A stretch of 64,000 bases of DNA from Sphingobacteriia bacterium 24-36-13 (GTDB taxonomy: Bacteria > Bacteroidota > Bacteroidia > Chitinophagales > Chitinophagaceae): the NCBI GenBank assembly GCA_002281875.1, contig NCHN01000002.1:1-64000 (forward strand). Reading direction: 5' to 3'. The notes under the pieces were generated by a model that was not told where the DNA came from, searched no databases, and was given only the letters and a program-made list of their open reading frames with translations. This document shows positions 36,868 through 45,090 of the stretch, one piece after another (within the stretch, counting starts at the first letter, position 1; each line of letters starts with the position of its first letter). Position numbers and translations under genes: made by a program.

Positions 36868-36902
36868 TGAAAAAAATAAAAAAGAGCTTCCATAGGAAGC
36901 TC
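36868..36902 (-). terminator. Rho-independent terminator of the fluoride operon
   Basis: The arms GAGCTTCC (36884-36891) and GGAAGCTC (36895-36902) form a perfect 8-base stem with a 3-base loop. On the minus strand it is followed by TTTTTTATTTTTTTTC. It lies 28 bases after the end of the universal stress protein gene and insulates the tra unit. Confidence 0.9.
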
Positions 36903-36929
36903 TCAAATCTTTTAGATATTGTAAGTGTT

Positions 36930-37370
36930 TTATTTTATTCCAGGTGGAATAATAAACACAGGCACTAAAGCATGATGCGCAATGTGCTCCGCGATGCTCC
37001 CCTTGAATAAGTGAGATAGTCCAGTCCTCCCGTGTGTGCCAATTACAATTAAATCCGCCTCCCATTCTTTTGCAATATTGAGTATCTCTTCTTTTGGAAA
37101 ACCTTCCGGTGTAAAGCGATATAACTTTTTAGTGCCATTGTACATTTTGATTAACTGATCTATGGTTTCTTCAGCTTCTTTAAGTAATATCATTTCACTT
37201 ACTTCTCTGGTTGGGCCAGTTTCTATATTTACATTTTCCTTTTGACGGTTGATGACAAAAAGCAAGGCGACTTCCGCATCCAACTGATGTCCTAAATCAA
37301 AACCTATTTCCGCCGCTTTCAGCGAAAAGGCACTGTTATCCACAGCGATGAGTATTTTTTTGTAAGTCAT
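36930..37370 (-). CDS. Universal stress protein (UspA family)
   Basis: This 146-residue single-domain protein begins KKILIAVDNSAFSLKAAE and has the ATP-binding signature DLIVIGTHGRTGLSHLFKGS (G-2x-G-9x-G-S) at about 107-126. It is the last gene of an operon with DUF190, CrcB and a CLC transporter under a fluoride riboswitch, a grouping known for fluoride-responsive genes. Its exact part in fluoride tolerance is unknown. It lies 11 bases after crcB and is followed by a strong terminator. Confidence 0.9.
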   Translation of the reverse strand: MTYKKILIAVDNSAFSLKAAEIGFDLGHQLDAEVALLFVINRQKENVNIETGPTREVSEMILLKEAEETIDQLIKMYNGTKKLYRFTPEGFPKEEILNIAKEWEADLIVIGTHGRTGLSHLFKGSIAEHIAHHALVPVFIIPPGIK

Positions 37371-37381
37371 GATATGTTGCT

Positions 37382-37759
37382 TTAAAATATTTTAATGATG
37401 CTTATACCCGCTATTACTGCTAAAAGGCTTAGGGCATAACTGCCCACACTATATAAAATAAAATACATTGTATTTCCTTCTTGCAATAGCTTAATATTTT
37501 CATAGGCGAAAGTGGAAAAAGTTGTAAAACCGCCACAAAAACCGGTTATTAAGAACAGGCGCCAGTTAAGGGAAATCCAATGATATTTTTCGGAAGTACT
37601 GAATAGTAATCCAATGATCAAACTACCCAAAATATTCACTGTAAAAGTACTGTAAGGGAAAGCAGCGAGATGCCATTTAGAAAATAATATGCCTGTACAG
37701 TACCTTAGAAAACTCCCTAAAGCCCCACCTAAGCCGACGATGAAAAAAAGTTTAATCAT
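37382..37759 (-). CDS. crcB: Fluoride ion channel CrcB/Fluc
   Basis: This 125-residue protein has four hydrophobic segments, the usual Fluc size. Family marks are GGALGSFLRYCTGILF near the N-terminus, FTVNILGSLIIGLLFS (about 43-58) with the conserved Asn, and the central FLITGFCGGFTTFSTFAYE (about 72-90) holding the TTFSTF sodium/fluoride-pore motif. It exports fluoride as an antiparallel dimer. It sits between the DUF190 and stress-protein genes in the fluoride operon. Confidence 0.95.
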   Translation of the reverse strand: MIKLFFIVGLGGALGSFLRYCTGILFSKWHLAAFPYSTFTVNILGSLIIGLLFSTSEKYHWISLNWRLFLITGFCGGFTTFSTFAYENIKLLQEGNTMYFILYSVGSYALSLLAVIAGISIIKIF

Positions 37760-37762
37760 ATC

Positions 37763-38104
37763 TTATAATTGAGGGTATTCCCAGAACTCTACTTCTTTAT
37801 AGATGACTGTGTTTTCTTTCAGGATGTCTTTATGGGTTATAAAGAAACGTTGCAGCTTTGCTTTTTCATCCACTAATTCTAAACAAACAGTTAAGCCCGA
37901 TGTATCGCCTTCAATTGAATACTGAGTAATTTTTCCGCCTTTTTGTACCGCTGCATGGGTATGAAAAACGTGAGCATTCATAATACCGGAGACTTTTGCT
38001 TCCTCCATAATTTTTAAGTATTTGATTTTAGGAAAAAACTTTCTTAACAGGTTTTTGGATTGAATGGATTCTCCGGTAGTCATGTAAATACGTAGCTTTC
38101 CCAT
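37763..38104 (-). CDS. DUF190 protein (PII-like)
   Basis: This 113-residue protein starts at ATG 38104, one base after the CLC gene's stop (TAAGATG); an upstream in-frame ATG at 38131 would overlap the CLC gene by 26 bases. The sequence LRIYMTTGESIQ and the segment EEAKVSGIMNAHVFHTHAAV are typical of the DUF190 family, which has a PII-like fold and often accompanies crcB. The ligand is not known. It ends 3 bases before crcB. Confidence 0.85.
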   Translation of the reverse strand: MGKLRIYMTTGESIQSKNLLRKFFPKIKYLKIMEEAKVSGIMNAHVFHTHAAVQKGGKITQYSIEGDTSGLTVCLELVDEKAKLQRFFITHKDILKENTVIYKEVEFWEYPQL

Positions 38105-38105
38105 C

Positions 38106-39461
38106 TTAGTTATTTTGAGTTCCTCTGTCATTGGTTTTGAATTTTTTTTTTATGTCTTTAAGAGTGCGTTCTTCTGGATGGGATAAGTGAAATTTGGAGA
38201 CGGCTATTCTTTGCGATCCATAAATACCCGAATGTCCACTAAAATAATAAGCGGTAAAGCACGCAACGGCGTAATAGATGAGATTATTGGAACCAAAAAG
38301 TTCTACTCCCATTAGTGTACATGCAAGAGGTGTATTGGTGGCTCCAGCAAAAACTGCAATAAAACCAAGTCCTGCAAACAAGTCAATGGGTGAGCCGCTC
38401 ATTATCGCCAGGGTATTACCTAAAGTAGCTCCTATAAAAAATAATGGTGTCACTTCACCGCCTTTAAAACCTGTACTGAGCGTAATAGCTGTTAGAAGAA
38501 GCTTCCAAAACCAACTCCAGGTGCGTGAACCATTTAATCCAAAAGCAGAGATGATACTTACACCGCTATTGGGATTGGTAACACCTAATCCTAAATAGTC
38601 AAAAGTACCTAAGGCATAGCTGATGGCAATCACTAAAATCCCGCCAATTACAGGAGTAAGCCATTTGTTGTGAACGTATTTAGTTGCAGCATCTTTAATG
38701 CGATGTGACATTTCTCCAAACAAATATCCCGCTAAGCCGAAAGCTACCCCGGCAACTATTACTTTAAATAGCAGCCAGAGATCAAAAGAAATAAAGGGCA
38801 TCCATTGCTTGGTATCTCTTATAAAGTCAATGGAGTATTGAGTGTGATGAATGCCGTAAGCAGAACAGGTTATGTCTGCCAGAATACTGGCAATGAAGCA
38901 AGGAATTAGTGCATCATACTTAATTCTGCCTATTGCTAAAACTTCCAAGGCAAAGATAGTTCCGGCTATAGGAGTTCCGAAAACTGCACCAAAACCTGCC
39001 GCCATACCACACATAAGCAATATGCGTTTATCACGATCCTTTAATTTGTACCATTTAGAGAAAAGTGACGAAACACTTCCCCCCATTTGAACGGCAGTAC
39101 CTTCTCTACCGGCAGAACCGCCAAACAAATGAGTGATGACAGTTGAAAATAAAACCAATGGAGCCATTCTGGTAGGAATGCCGCCACCTGGTTTATGAAT
39201 TTCATCCATTATGAGGTTGTTGCCTGCATCAGAATTTTTGCCAAACGTTTTATAAAGGAAGGTAATAAGCAACCCTGACAAAGGAAGCAGGAATATTAAC
39301 CAGATATTATTCCATCTTACAGCAGTTGCAACATCCAAAAGCCAAAGAAATAAGGCTACTAATGAGCCTACAGTAATGGAAACAGGAATAACTAAAATTG
39401 TCCAATAAAGAAGGTGTCTCGCAATATTAAATTGTTCAAAAGAGTATGCAAATTTTTTCAT
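38106..39461 (-). CDS. CLC-family transporter, probable fluoride/proton antiporter
   Basis: This 451-residue CLC protein has the family's repeated hydrophobic layout. Visible motifs are [15 protein letters not shown] with the gating Glu (about 118-132), [20 protein letters not shown] (about 153-172) and the downstream [18 protein letters not shown] (about 338-355). The canonical first-ion motif GSGIP is replaced by [10 protein letters not shown]. Together with the fluoride riboswitch and crcB this favours a fluoride-exporting CLC-F member, although chloride transport is not excluded by sequence alone. It is the first gene of the operon; its start codon abuts the riboswitch hairpin. Confidence 0.88.
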   Translation of the reverse strand: MKKFAYSFEQFNIARHLLYWTILVIPVSITVGSLVALFLWLLDVATAVRWNNIWLIFLLPLSGLLITFLYKTFGKNSDAGNNLIMDEIHKPGGGIPTRMAPLVLFSTVITHLFGGSAGREGTAVQMGGSVSSLFSKWYKLKDRDKRILLMCGMAAGFGAVFGTPIAGTIFALEVLAIGRIKYDALIPCFIASILADITCSAYGIHHTQYSIDFIRDTKQWMPFISFDLWLLFKVIVAGVAFGLAGYLFGEMSHRIKDAATKYVHNKWLTPVIGGILVIAISYALGTFDYLGLGVTNPNSGVSIISAFGLNGSRTWSWFWKLLLTAITLSTGFKGGEVTPLFFIGATLGNTLAIMSGSPIDLFAGLGFIAVFAGATNTPLACTLMGVELFGSNNLIYYAVACFTAYYFSGHSGIYGSQRIAVSKFHLSHPEERTLKDIKKKFKTNDRGTQNN

Positions 39462-39550
39462 CCTACAAATAGTTTACTTATTTATATTACTATCTGTAGG
39501 CGCCATTAGCTAATTAAAGCGGTTGGGTCAGGAAGACACCATTTCCTGTT
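39462..39550 (-). promoter_or_regulatory. Fluoride riboswitch (crcB motif) with start-codon-proximal hairpin
   Basis: Read on the minus strand, a 6-base helix CAGGAA/UUCCUG closes the loop AUGGUGUC. After a linker (ACCCAACC) comes a short GCU/AGC helix, then UAAUGGCGCCUAC. The loop GGUGUC can pair with GGCGCC as the pseudoknot typical of the fluoride (crcB) aptamer, and UAAUG..CCUAC matches its conserved 3' part. Downstream, the aptamer's final bases (39489-39500) pair over 12 positions (one G-U) with 39462-39473, the bases directly before the ATG. Fluoride binding should hold the CCUAC end and free the start region, which implies translational control. Confidence 0.87.
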
Positions 39551-39558
39551 ATAAGAAA

Positions 39559-39566
39559 CAAATATA
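39559..39566 (-). promoter_or_regulatory. -7 box of the fluoride operon
   Basis: TATATTTG on the minus strand fits TAnnTTTG exactly and would start transcription a few bases before the riboswitch aptamer. No clear -33 TTTG is seen at the right distance. Confidence 0.6.
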
Positions 39567-39625
39567 GCAAAAAAATAGAAATTTGTTATATTAGAATAGT
39601 GTATGGTCCATTTACTATTCTGGAA

Positions 39626-40831
39626 TCAATATTGTTTTATCTTCTCTATAATCTTTTCCAAAGTTTCAATGGCTATCTTTTTATCTCTCTCTTCAGCAGC
39701 ATAAGATTTGCTGCGCATAGAATCATAGGAAAGCTCTTCTTTGTAAGGAGTAGAAAGATGCGGAACAATTGTTCTGAATACTTCGTTCATGGATCTGGCG
39801 ATTAAGATTTTCATTTCATCAGCGGCTCGCAGTATAAGTGCAGCCTGATCTGTAGACAGAACGCACAGGACTTTAGATTTCTCCTTTTCAACCGGCCTCA
39901 CTTCTTTGGGGCTTGCTGTTTTATCCTGAAAGGGAACAATAGAAAAATGAAGTTTCTTTTCAAGGTAAAAAACCTCTTGGGTAAACCAATTAGTTAGTTC
40001 CTGTTTAAGATCGTTTTGTTGGGGATGTAATGCCGTTTCTGCCTTTCGGCATAGTTGATTAAACTCTTTAAAATAAAAAAGCAGGCAATCCATTTTTTCT
40101 GAAAGATCTTCGTAAACATTTATTTTTTCTGCAACATTTTGAGTAAAGCAGTTCATGTATTCACTGCTGTTAAAGTTTAAATAAATAAGCAAGCGATCCA
40201 ATGGAGAAAAAATGTGGCTTTTTACATCGCATTCTTTCAATTCAAGTTCATAAAGCAATTCCTTGACATAAAACATTTCATGAAAAGTAATCGGAGAATT
40301 GTTCTTACCTGGAAGTAGAAAATAATTTAGATATTTTACAACGATAACCTTAAGCCGATGGTCTACTGTCTGTGATGATAACTTTGTTTCCTGTTTCTTT
40401 ATGCGTTGCGCTAATTCCTTTTGTATTACTGAAAGATAAGTTAAGGGGACACGTTCATCTAAAGGCAGATAAGTGGGAAAGCGACTTTCAATACAAAAAA
40501 GCAGTTCATCCAGGCAGTTAATGACTTCACTTGAAAGATGCCTGAGTGTTGTTCTTTTCTTGGGTATGGATTCATGATTCTGCGAAGCCTGGTCAAGCAG
40601 GATAATCAAAGCCGAATGGTATTGCTTAAGGAATAATTCAATCTGCTTTGCCTCAGTTAAGCCAAAGACATGATCTTTTAATAAAGATTGAAATTTAATC
40701 CTTTCCTCAGCCATTTTGGCTATGGCAGCTTCGATTTGCTGTTCAGTTATTGTGGCTAAATTGGTCTTCTCAGGGTTAAGAGATACGGTAATAAGAGAAT
40801 CCAGCCAGTCCAAAATATATCTTCTGCACAT
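39626..40831 (-). CDS. rteC: RteC-like regulator
   Basis: This 401-residue protein resembles RteC of Bacteroides conjugative transposons, which controls excision. Landmarks are PLTYLSVIQKELAQRIKKQ, HSALIILLDQASQ, LIYLNFNSSEYMNCFTQ and a C-terminal domain that ends SMRSKSYAAEERDKKIAIE. It is all-helical and soluble. It lies 142 bases downstream of the kinase-receiver-LuxR gene on the same strand, recalling the rteA-rteB-rteC order. The C-terminal domain (ILRAADEMKILIARSMNEVF) is probably the part that touches DNA or a partner (inference). Confidence 0.82.
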   Translation of the reverse strand: MCRRYILDWLDSLITVSLNPEKTNLATITEQQIEAAIAKMAEERIKFQSLLKDHVFGLTEAKQIELFLKQYHSALIILLDQASQNHESIPKKRTTLRHLSSEVINCLDELLFCIESRFPTYLPLDERVPLTYLSVIQKELAQRIKKQETKLSSQTVDHRLKVIVVKYLNYFLLPGKNNSPITFHEMFYVKELLYELELKECDVKSHIFSPLDRLLIYLNFNSSEYMNCFTQNVAEKINVYEDLSEKMDCLLFYFKEFNQLCRKAETALHPQQNDLKQELTNWFTQEVFYLEKKLHFSIVPFQDKTASPKEVRPVEKEKSKVLCVLSTDQAALILRAADEMKILIARSMNEVFRTIVPHLSTPYKEELSYDSMRSKSYAAEERDKKIAIETLEKIIEKIKQY

Positions 40832-40973
40832 ATTTCATAGATTGAATAAGGGGAACATTTTCCATATCCAAAGTTGTCTGTTTATCAGTGCAAAGGAAAT
40901 AAGGCATTTACCGCATTTTTGTACTTAAAATGTAGTATATTAATAACTTGCAAATAAAATCTGAATTATTTCG

Positions 40974-43181
40974 TCAGGACTTTAGCTTATTTAGAAGCTC
41001 TACTTTATTTGTAACCTCAACCTTCTCAAAAATGTTCTGAATATGCTTGGACACGGTCTTTTCGGAGATAAACAAAGCTTTAGCTATCGTTTTATACTGA
41101 ATTCCCTTTAAGATAAGTTTAACAATTTCTATCTCTCTGTTGGTCAGTTGGTAAAGCTTGCATTTTTGGTCTACGGAAGGCAACAACTCGTTACCTGAGA
41201 TCGTACCAATTTCCGGGACATTTAAAATCTTTAGGTTTGAAATTGATGAATCTATAATGGCCTTTTTCTGCTTCATAATGTTAATCAGCACAGTTTCAAT
41301 TTTCTGATATAGTACTTCAAACGAGAAGGGTTTTTGTATAAAATCAATCGCACCCAATCGCAAGCCTTTAAGTTTATCAGTTGGTGCAGATTTTGCCGAT
41401 AAGAAAATTATTGGAATGTGACCATAGGTGTCTTGGTCACCAATTGCTTTAACGAAGGCAAAGCCATCCATCTTATCCATCATAATATCCGATAAAATCA
41501 AATCAGGCAACGTGGGTAAATTCTCCAATTTTTTTAGTGCTTCTGCTCCATTTAACGAGCAAAAAATATTGTATCTAATGCTCAGCTTTTTAAATAGAAA
41601 ATGAAGCATAGCCTTATTGTCTTCTATAAGCAGGATTGATTGCCGTTCGGGTAGATAAGGAGTATCAACAATATCGAGATTTTCAATGCTGTAAATCAGA
41701 GATTGGGTCTTTGATGTAGCCTGAGATTTAATATCACTGTCTTTTACATTGTATTTTTCAAAAGTTATCTCAACGGTGGTTCCCGGCATCTCAGTAGGAT
41801 TGCTTTCAATTTGGATATGTGCCCCTAAACTATCCGTTACCTTTTTTACAATTGGTAAGCCCAGCCCCATGCCCTGCAATCCGGTTTTTTTATGGCTGAT
41901 TTGGTAATATGGCTTGAATATTTTCTTTTGTAAATGGGGTAATATCCCTATTCCATTATCCTTTACAGAGAAGATGATTTTATCGCCAATACTCTTCAGT
42001 GCTATTTCTATATTTCCTTCCGCATTTGAAAACTTGATGGCATTTTCTATTAAATTATTCACAATTCTATTAATAGCATTAGGATCTGCGTTTACAAAAA
42101 GGCCTTCTTCGATATCCTTGACACACTGGAGGTTCTGTTTCTTGCAGTAATATTCAAACAGAATGAAGCTGTTTCTTATAATCTCACTAAAATCGGTTAT
42201 TTGATTATGATTATAAACAGTAAAGCCTTTAGTAAACCGTTCGAGATCGAATAGATTTGTGATATCATTTGTGAGTTTGTCTATACCACCTTTTATAATG
42301 TCCAATTCTGCAACTGATCCGTATTTGGTGATATATTCCTCCAAATAATTATTGACAAGCGTTAGCGGTGTCTTTGTTTCATGAACGAGGTTAATAAAAT
42401 TGTCGGTTTTCTGCTCGTTCATTTTCTCCAGTTCCTTTGTTCTTTTCTCAACCTCTTCCTGCAAACTTGTATTCCAGTTCAGCAGAAGCAATTCTGAATC
42501 TATAAGCCGTTGACGCTCCGATCTTGTTTGTTGGATATGCCGATGCATCTGTAGCCCGAATAGGAGTAGAAACCCTGTGTTGGTAACCGAAGCCTCTATT
42601 GCCTGACTTTGATCGAAGTATGCAATAAATGGCAGGCCGATCCAAGGCGTTAAACTAAAAAATAAAATCGCCATTTCCGTTCTTGATTCTATACTGCCAA
42701 ACTCGTTGTTGTATTTAAATTGAATAGCTTTTACTAAAGAATAGATAACCCATAAAGCATACAAAACCGGCACTATGAGCAGTTGCTGTGCCGTCAGCAG
42801 GTTATCTGATTTGGCAAAAACGATAACAAAGGTGAGATAAGGAAGCATCAAGAACAGATAAACACCCTTGTAGACATGGAATTTCATTTTCTCTAACCCG
42901 AATGCTTTATACACATAATAGGGAAAATAACAGGGTGTGATAAACCCCGTAGCGTACGCAATAACTTCCTGAATAAAAAACGATCCCGGCAAATCAGAAT
43001 CAGGCAGTAGGCCGCCTGTCACATTATAAATTATAAGTAAAGAAATAAGAATTATGTTTAGGTTGGTGTTCTTATCATCCGGCCGGGATAATTTATAGGT
43101 GGCCAGATAAAAAAGTATAACCGTTTCTAAACACACGAAAACAAACGTGACAATGTGCATTTCTGTTCCGAATACCAGCAT
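40974..43181 (-). CDS. Membrane hybrid sensor kinase with receiver and LuxR-type HTH
   Basis: This 735-residue protein combines an entire phosphorelay. Residues 1-225 hold about seven membrane segments. A coiled coil leads to the kinase core with the phospho-acceptor His in NLVHETKTPLTLVNN (about 265), NAIKFSN (N box) and DNGIGILPH plus GMGLGLPIVKKV (G boxes). A receiver domain follows with DLILSDIMMDKMDGFA (phospho-Asp about 564) and FIQKPFSF. The C-terminal HTH reads TNREIEIVKLILKGI and FISEKTVSKHIQNIFEKV. In Bacteroidota such fused proteins act as one-molecule two-component systems. It starts 5 bases after the acetyltransferase gene. Confidence 0.9.
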   Translation of the reverse strand: MLVFGTEMHIVTFVFVCLETVILFYLATYKLSRPDDKNTNLNIILISLLIIYNVTGGLLPDSDLPGSFFIQEVIAYATGFITPCYFPYYVYKAFGLEKMKFHVYKGVYLFLMLPYLTFVIVFAKSDNLLTAQQLLIVPVLYALWVIYSLVKAIQFKYNNEFGSIESRTEMAILFFSLTPWIGLPFIAYFDQSQAIEASVTNTGFLLLFGLQMHRHIQQTRSERQRLIDSELLLLNWNTSLQEEVEKRTKELEKMNEQKTDNFINLVHETKTPLTLVNNYLEEYITKYGSVAELDIIKGGIDKLTNDITNLFDLERFTKGFTVYNHNQITDFSEIIRNSFILFEYYCKKQNLQCVKDIEEGLFVNADPNAINRIVNNLIENAIKFSNAEGNIEIALKSIGDKIIFSVKDNGIGILPHLQKKIFKPYYQISHKKTGLQGMGLGLPIVKKVTDSLGAHIQIESNPTEMPGTTVEITFEKYNVKDSDIKSQATSKTQSLIYSIENLDIVDTPYLPERQSILLIEDNKAMLHFLFKKLSIRYNIFCSLNGAEALKKLENLPTLPDLILSDIMMDKMDGFAFVKAIGDQDTYGHIPIIFLSAKSAPTDKLKGLRLGAIDFIQKPFSFEVLYQKIETVLINIMKQKKAIIDSSISNLKILNVPEIGTISGNELLPSVDQKCKLYQLTNREIEIVKLILKGIQYKTIAKALFISEKTVSKHIQNIFEKVEVTNKVELLNKLKS

Positions 43182-43186
43182 ATGCG

Positions 43187-43768
43187 CTATGGTTTAGCAA
43201 GCTCTCTTCTAAGAAAAAATAGTTTATAGCTTAAATCTGCTTCATGGTAGATATTAAAGCCAAACTTTTGATACCAGGGTAAATTTTTTAAAGTAGAGGT
43301 TTCCAGATAGATGGGTCTTCCTTTAACTCGGCTATCTTCTATTAGCTCATCCAGAAAAACACTTCCGATTCCAGTATTTTGAAAATCCGGATCAACCCCT
43401 ATAAACCATAAATAATACATTGGTACTTTGGGCTGTATCTTTTTAATGATTGCTTCCCTATCGAGCGTCTTTTTGATGTTTTCTATGCCAACGCAAGACA
43501 AGATCAGGTTAACATCAAGCATTATGGACTTGATAGTTGTTTTCTTCTTATCAGGATATAGCACCAGCGCACAAGCTTTGTTATCATCAGATAAAAAGAC
43601 ATCTCCAAATAAATAACAGACTTCAAAAGAATAATTCATCAGGGCTTCAATTCGCTTTAGTTTCTTTTCATCTTGCTTTACTATATAGTTGACACTTTGG
43701 TTAGATTCAAAAGATTTTGTGAGTATATCGACTATCAAATTTTTTTCATTGTACTCTGCCTTTTTCAT
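43187..43768 (-). CDS. GNAT family acetyltransferase
   Basis: This 193-residue protein has the acetyl-CoA-binding motif A as YLWFIGVDPDFQNTGIGSVF (about 116-135; Q-N-T-G-I-G-S corresponds to the Q/RxxGxG/A loop) and motif B around PIYLETSTLKNLPWYQKFGF. It is similar in layout to small-molecule N-acetyltransferases. The substrate is unknown. It precedes the sensor kinase gene by 5 bases on the same strand and may be part of the same unit. Confidence 0.82.
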   Translation of the reverse strand: MKKAEYNEKNLIVDILTKSFESNQSVNYIVKQDEKKLKRIEALMNYSFEVCYLFGDVFLSDDNKACALVLYPDKKKTTIKSIMLDVNLILSCVGIENIKKTLDREAIIKKIQPKVPMYYLWFIGVDPDFQNTGIGSVFLDELIEDSRVKGRPIYLETSTLKNLPWYQKFGFNIYHEADLSYKLFFLRRELAKP

Positions 43769-43796
43769 TGGGATGATGATTAGTTAAAAAATAGAT

Positions 43797-43985
43797 TTAT
43801 TTATGTATGGTATTTACTGAAAGCTGAGATATAAAATATGTAAATAGTAGTATGGCAATAAAACCTATCACCAAGAACGTGATCACCAAAACACGTATAA
43901 CTCTGCTCGTCTTTTGGGGCACTTTTTTCAATGGTTTTATTCTTTGAGACCGCTTTATTTTATTTTTTTCATAAGGGAATTTCAT
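43797..43985 (-). CDS. Small single-pass membrane protein
   Basis: This 62-residue protein has a strongly basic first half (KNKIKRSQRIKPLKKVPQ) and one hydrophobic segment of about 23 residues (VLVITFLVIGFIAILLFTYF). No family is recognised. It lies 28 bases upstream of the acetyltransferase gene and 34 bases downstream of the SpoIIAA-like gene, all on one strand. Small size makes it less certain, but its composition is that of a real membrane peptide. Confidence 0.5.
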   Translation of the reverse strand: MKFPYEKNKIKRSQRIKPLKKVPQKTSRVIRVLVITFLVIGFIAILLFTYFISQLSVNTIHK

Positions 43986-44019
43986 TGCTATTGCGTTTAT
44001 GACTTACATTACTAAATTT

Positions 44020-44364
44020 TCAATCCCTTATCCAGCTCTTTGCCATTTCTTTATCAGCAATAGAAAAGAAGAGAATTTCTGCATTTTTAAATGGCTCCAA
44101 CATTTTCATAATGCGTTTATCACCATCTATCGCTCCAACGCAACCTATTTTTTCAAAGTCGTTTGTATGCATAATTTTCTGAGAGTAACTATTATCTGAC
44201 CATTGATTGAAATTCTCTATTTCCAGATACCATCGTACCTTTTTACCACTTAGCAATATATTATGAACGAGTGGATAAATTTTTTCATAATCCACTCGTC
44301 TTAACTGGTCATCTGCCTTTGTAGCGATAATATTCTGAGCCGTAAAATCTAAGAGTTCAAACAT
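44020..44364 (-). CDS. SpoIIAA-like (STAS-type) protein
   Basis: This 114-residue protein has alternating strands and helices with TAQNIIATKADDQLRRVDYE, VRWYLEIENFNQW and EIGCVGAIDGD-like FEKIGCVGAIDGDKRI, matching the SpoIIAA-like/DUF3478 group of single STAS-type domains. Such proteins often occur with stress and metal genes; partners are unknown. A terminator just upstream separates it from the metal operon. Confidence 0.75.
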   Translation of the reverse strand: MFELLDFTAQNIIATKADDQLRRVDYEKIYPLVHNILLSGKKVRWYLEIENFNQWSDNSYSQKIMHTNDFEKIGCVGAIDGDKRIMKMLEPFKNAEILFFSIADKEMAKSWIRD

Positions 44365-44411
44365 TTTTTAAATTTATACCTGGCAGAGTCTATTTGAATA
44401 AGCCAACATGT

Positions 44412-44447
44412 AAAAAAATGATCGGCTTCTTCGGATGCAAGCCAATC
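44412..44447 (-). terminator. Rho-independent terminator of the metal operon
   Basis: On the minus strand GATTGGCTT (44439-44447) pairs with AAGCCGATC (44420-44428) over nine bases with one G-U pair, followed by ATTTTTTTAC. It lies 16 bases after the stop of the membrane-anchor gene, so it ends the long metal-handling transcript. Confidence 0.8.
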
Positions 44448-44462
44448 GACCAAAATTTAATT

Positions 44463-45080
44463 CTATAGTTCATATTGCCCTTTTAATCTTAGGGTTACCG
44501 TAACATCTTTGCTTCCGTTATTTCTGAAAAACCATCCATGCTTACCTTCATAGGGCGATAAAAAAGTGCCCACCATGTTATTAGAATTAGCTATGGTATA
44601 ACTTTCAAAATAAACGGCTTTGGTAGCCTTTGCCTGTTTTACTTCACCATGAAAATCAAAGTAAAGTACCCCATTATTGGTTGTCCATTCATACTTCATT
44701 TTGCCATGTTTGAGCATATAAATTTTATACTCAAGTCCTTTTCCTGCCGGTACTATCACCTGAACACTGTCTTCCCTTTGTGTTAATTGTATTTCTGGAG
44801 CTGGATTATCAGCCTCTGAGGGTCTTTTAACATCTGGACCTGAGCCTGCTTTTTCCATTTTTATCAAAGGAAAATTACTGGATACCATTGTGCCACTTGT
44901 TGTATTCTCAGGAATATATAATCTGCTAAAGCCAAAGAGTTTTCCAGCACCGGTTGGGTCGATGCCATATTCGGCAGGGAGTACGGCTGTAACTAAAAGG
45001 ACGACTCCAATGATCATTGAAATGATTGTCGCCCTTATGATTTTCTTTTTATCCAAAATCGGATGATTTATTTCTGCCAT
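44463..45080 (-). CDS. Transmembrane anchor protein of metal-resistance clusters
   Basis: This 205-residue protein has a single N-terminal membrane segment (about 17-38) and a periplasmic beta-rich domain including GLEYKIYMLKHGKMKYEW and SPYEGKHGWFFRNNG. It resembles the so-called transmembrane anchor proteins found next to HupE/UreJ genes in metal islands of several phyla. ATG 45080 avoids overlap with the upstream gene; ATG 45104 is possible and would add eight residues. The conserved His/Lys-rich end of the domain could touch metal or lipid (inference). Confidence 0.72.
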   Translation of the reverse strand: MAEINHPILDKKKIIRATIISMIIGVVLLVTAVLPAEYGIDPTGAGKLFGFSRLYIPENTTSGTMVSSNFPLIKMEKAGSGPDVKRPSEADNPAPEIQLTQREDSVQVIVPAGKGLEYKIYMLKHGKMKYEWTTNNGVLYFDFHGEVKQAKATKAVYFESYTIANSNNMVGTFLSPYEGKHGWFFRNNGSKDVTVTLRLKGQYEL

Positions 45081-45090
45081 TGTTTTATTT

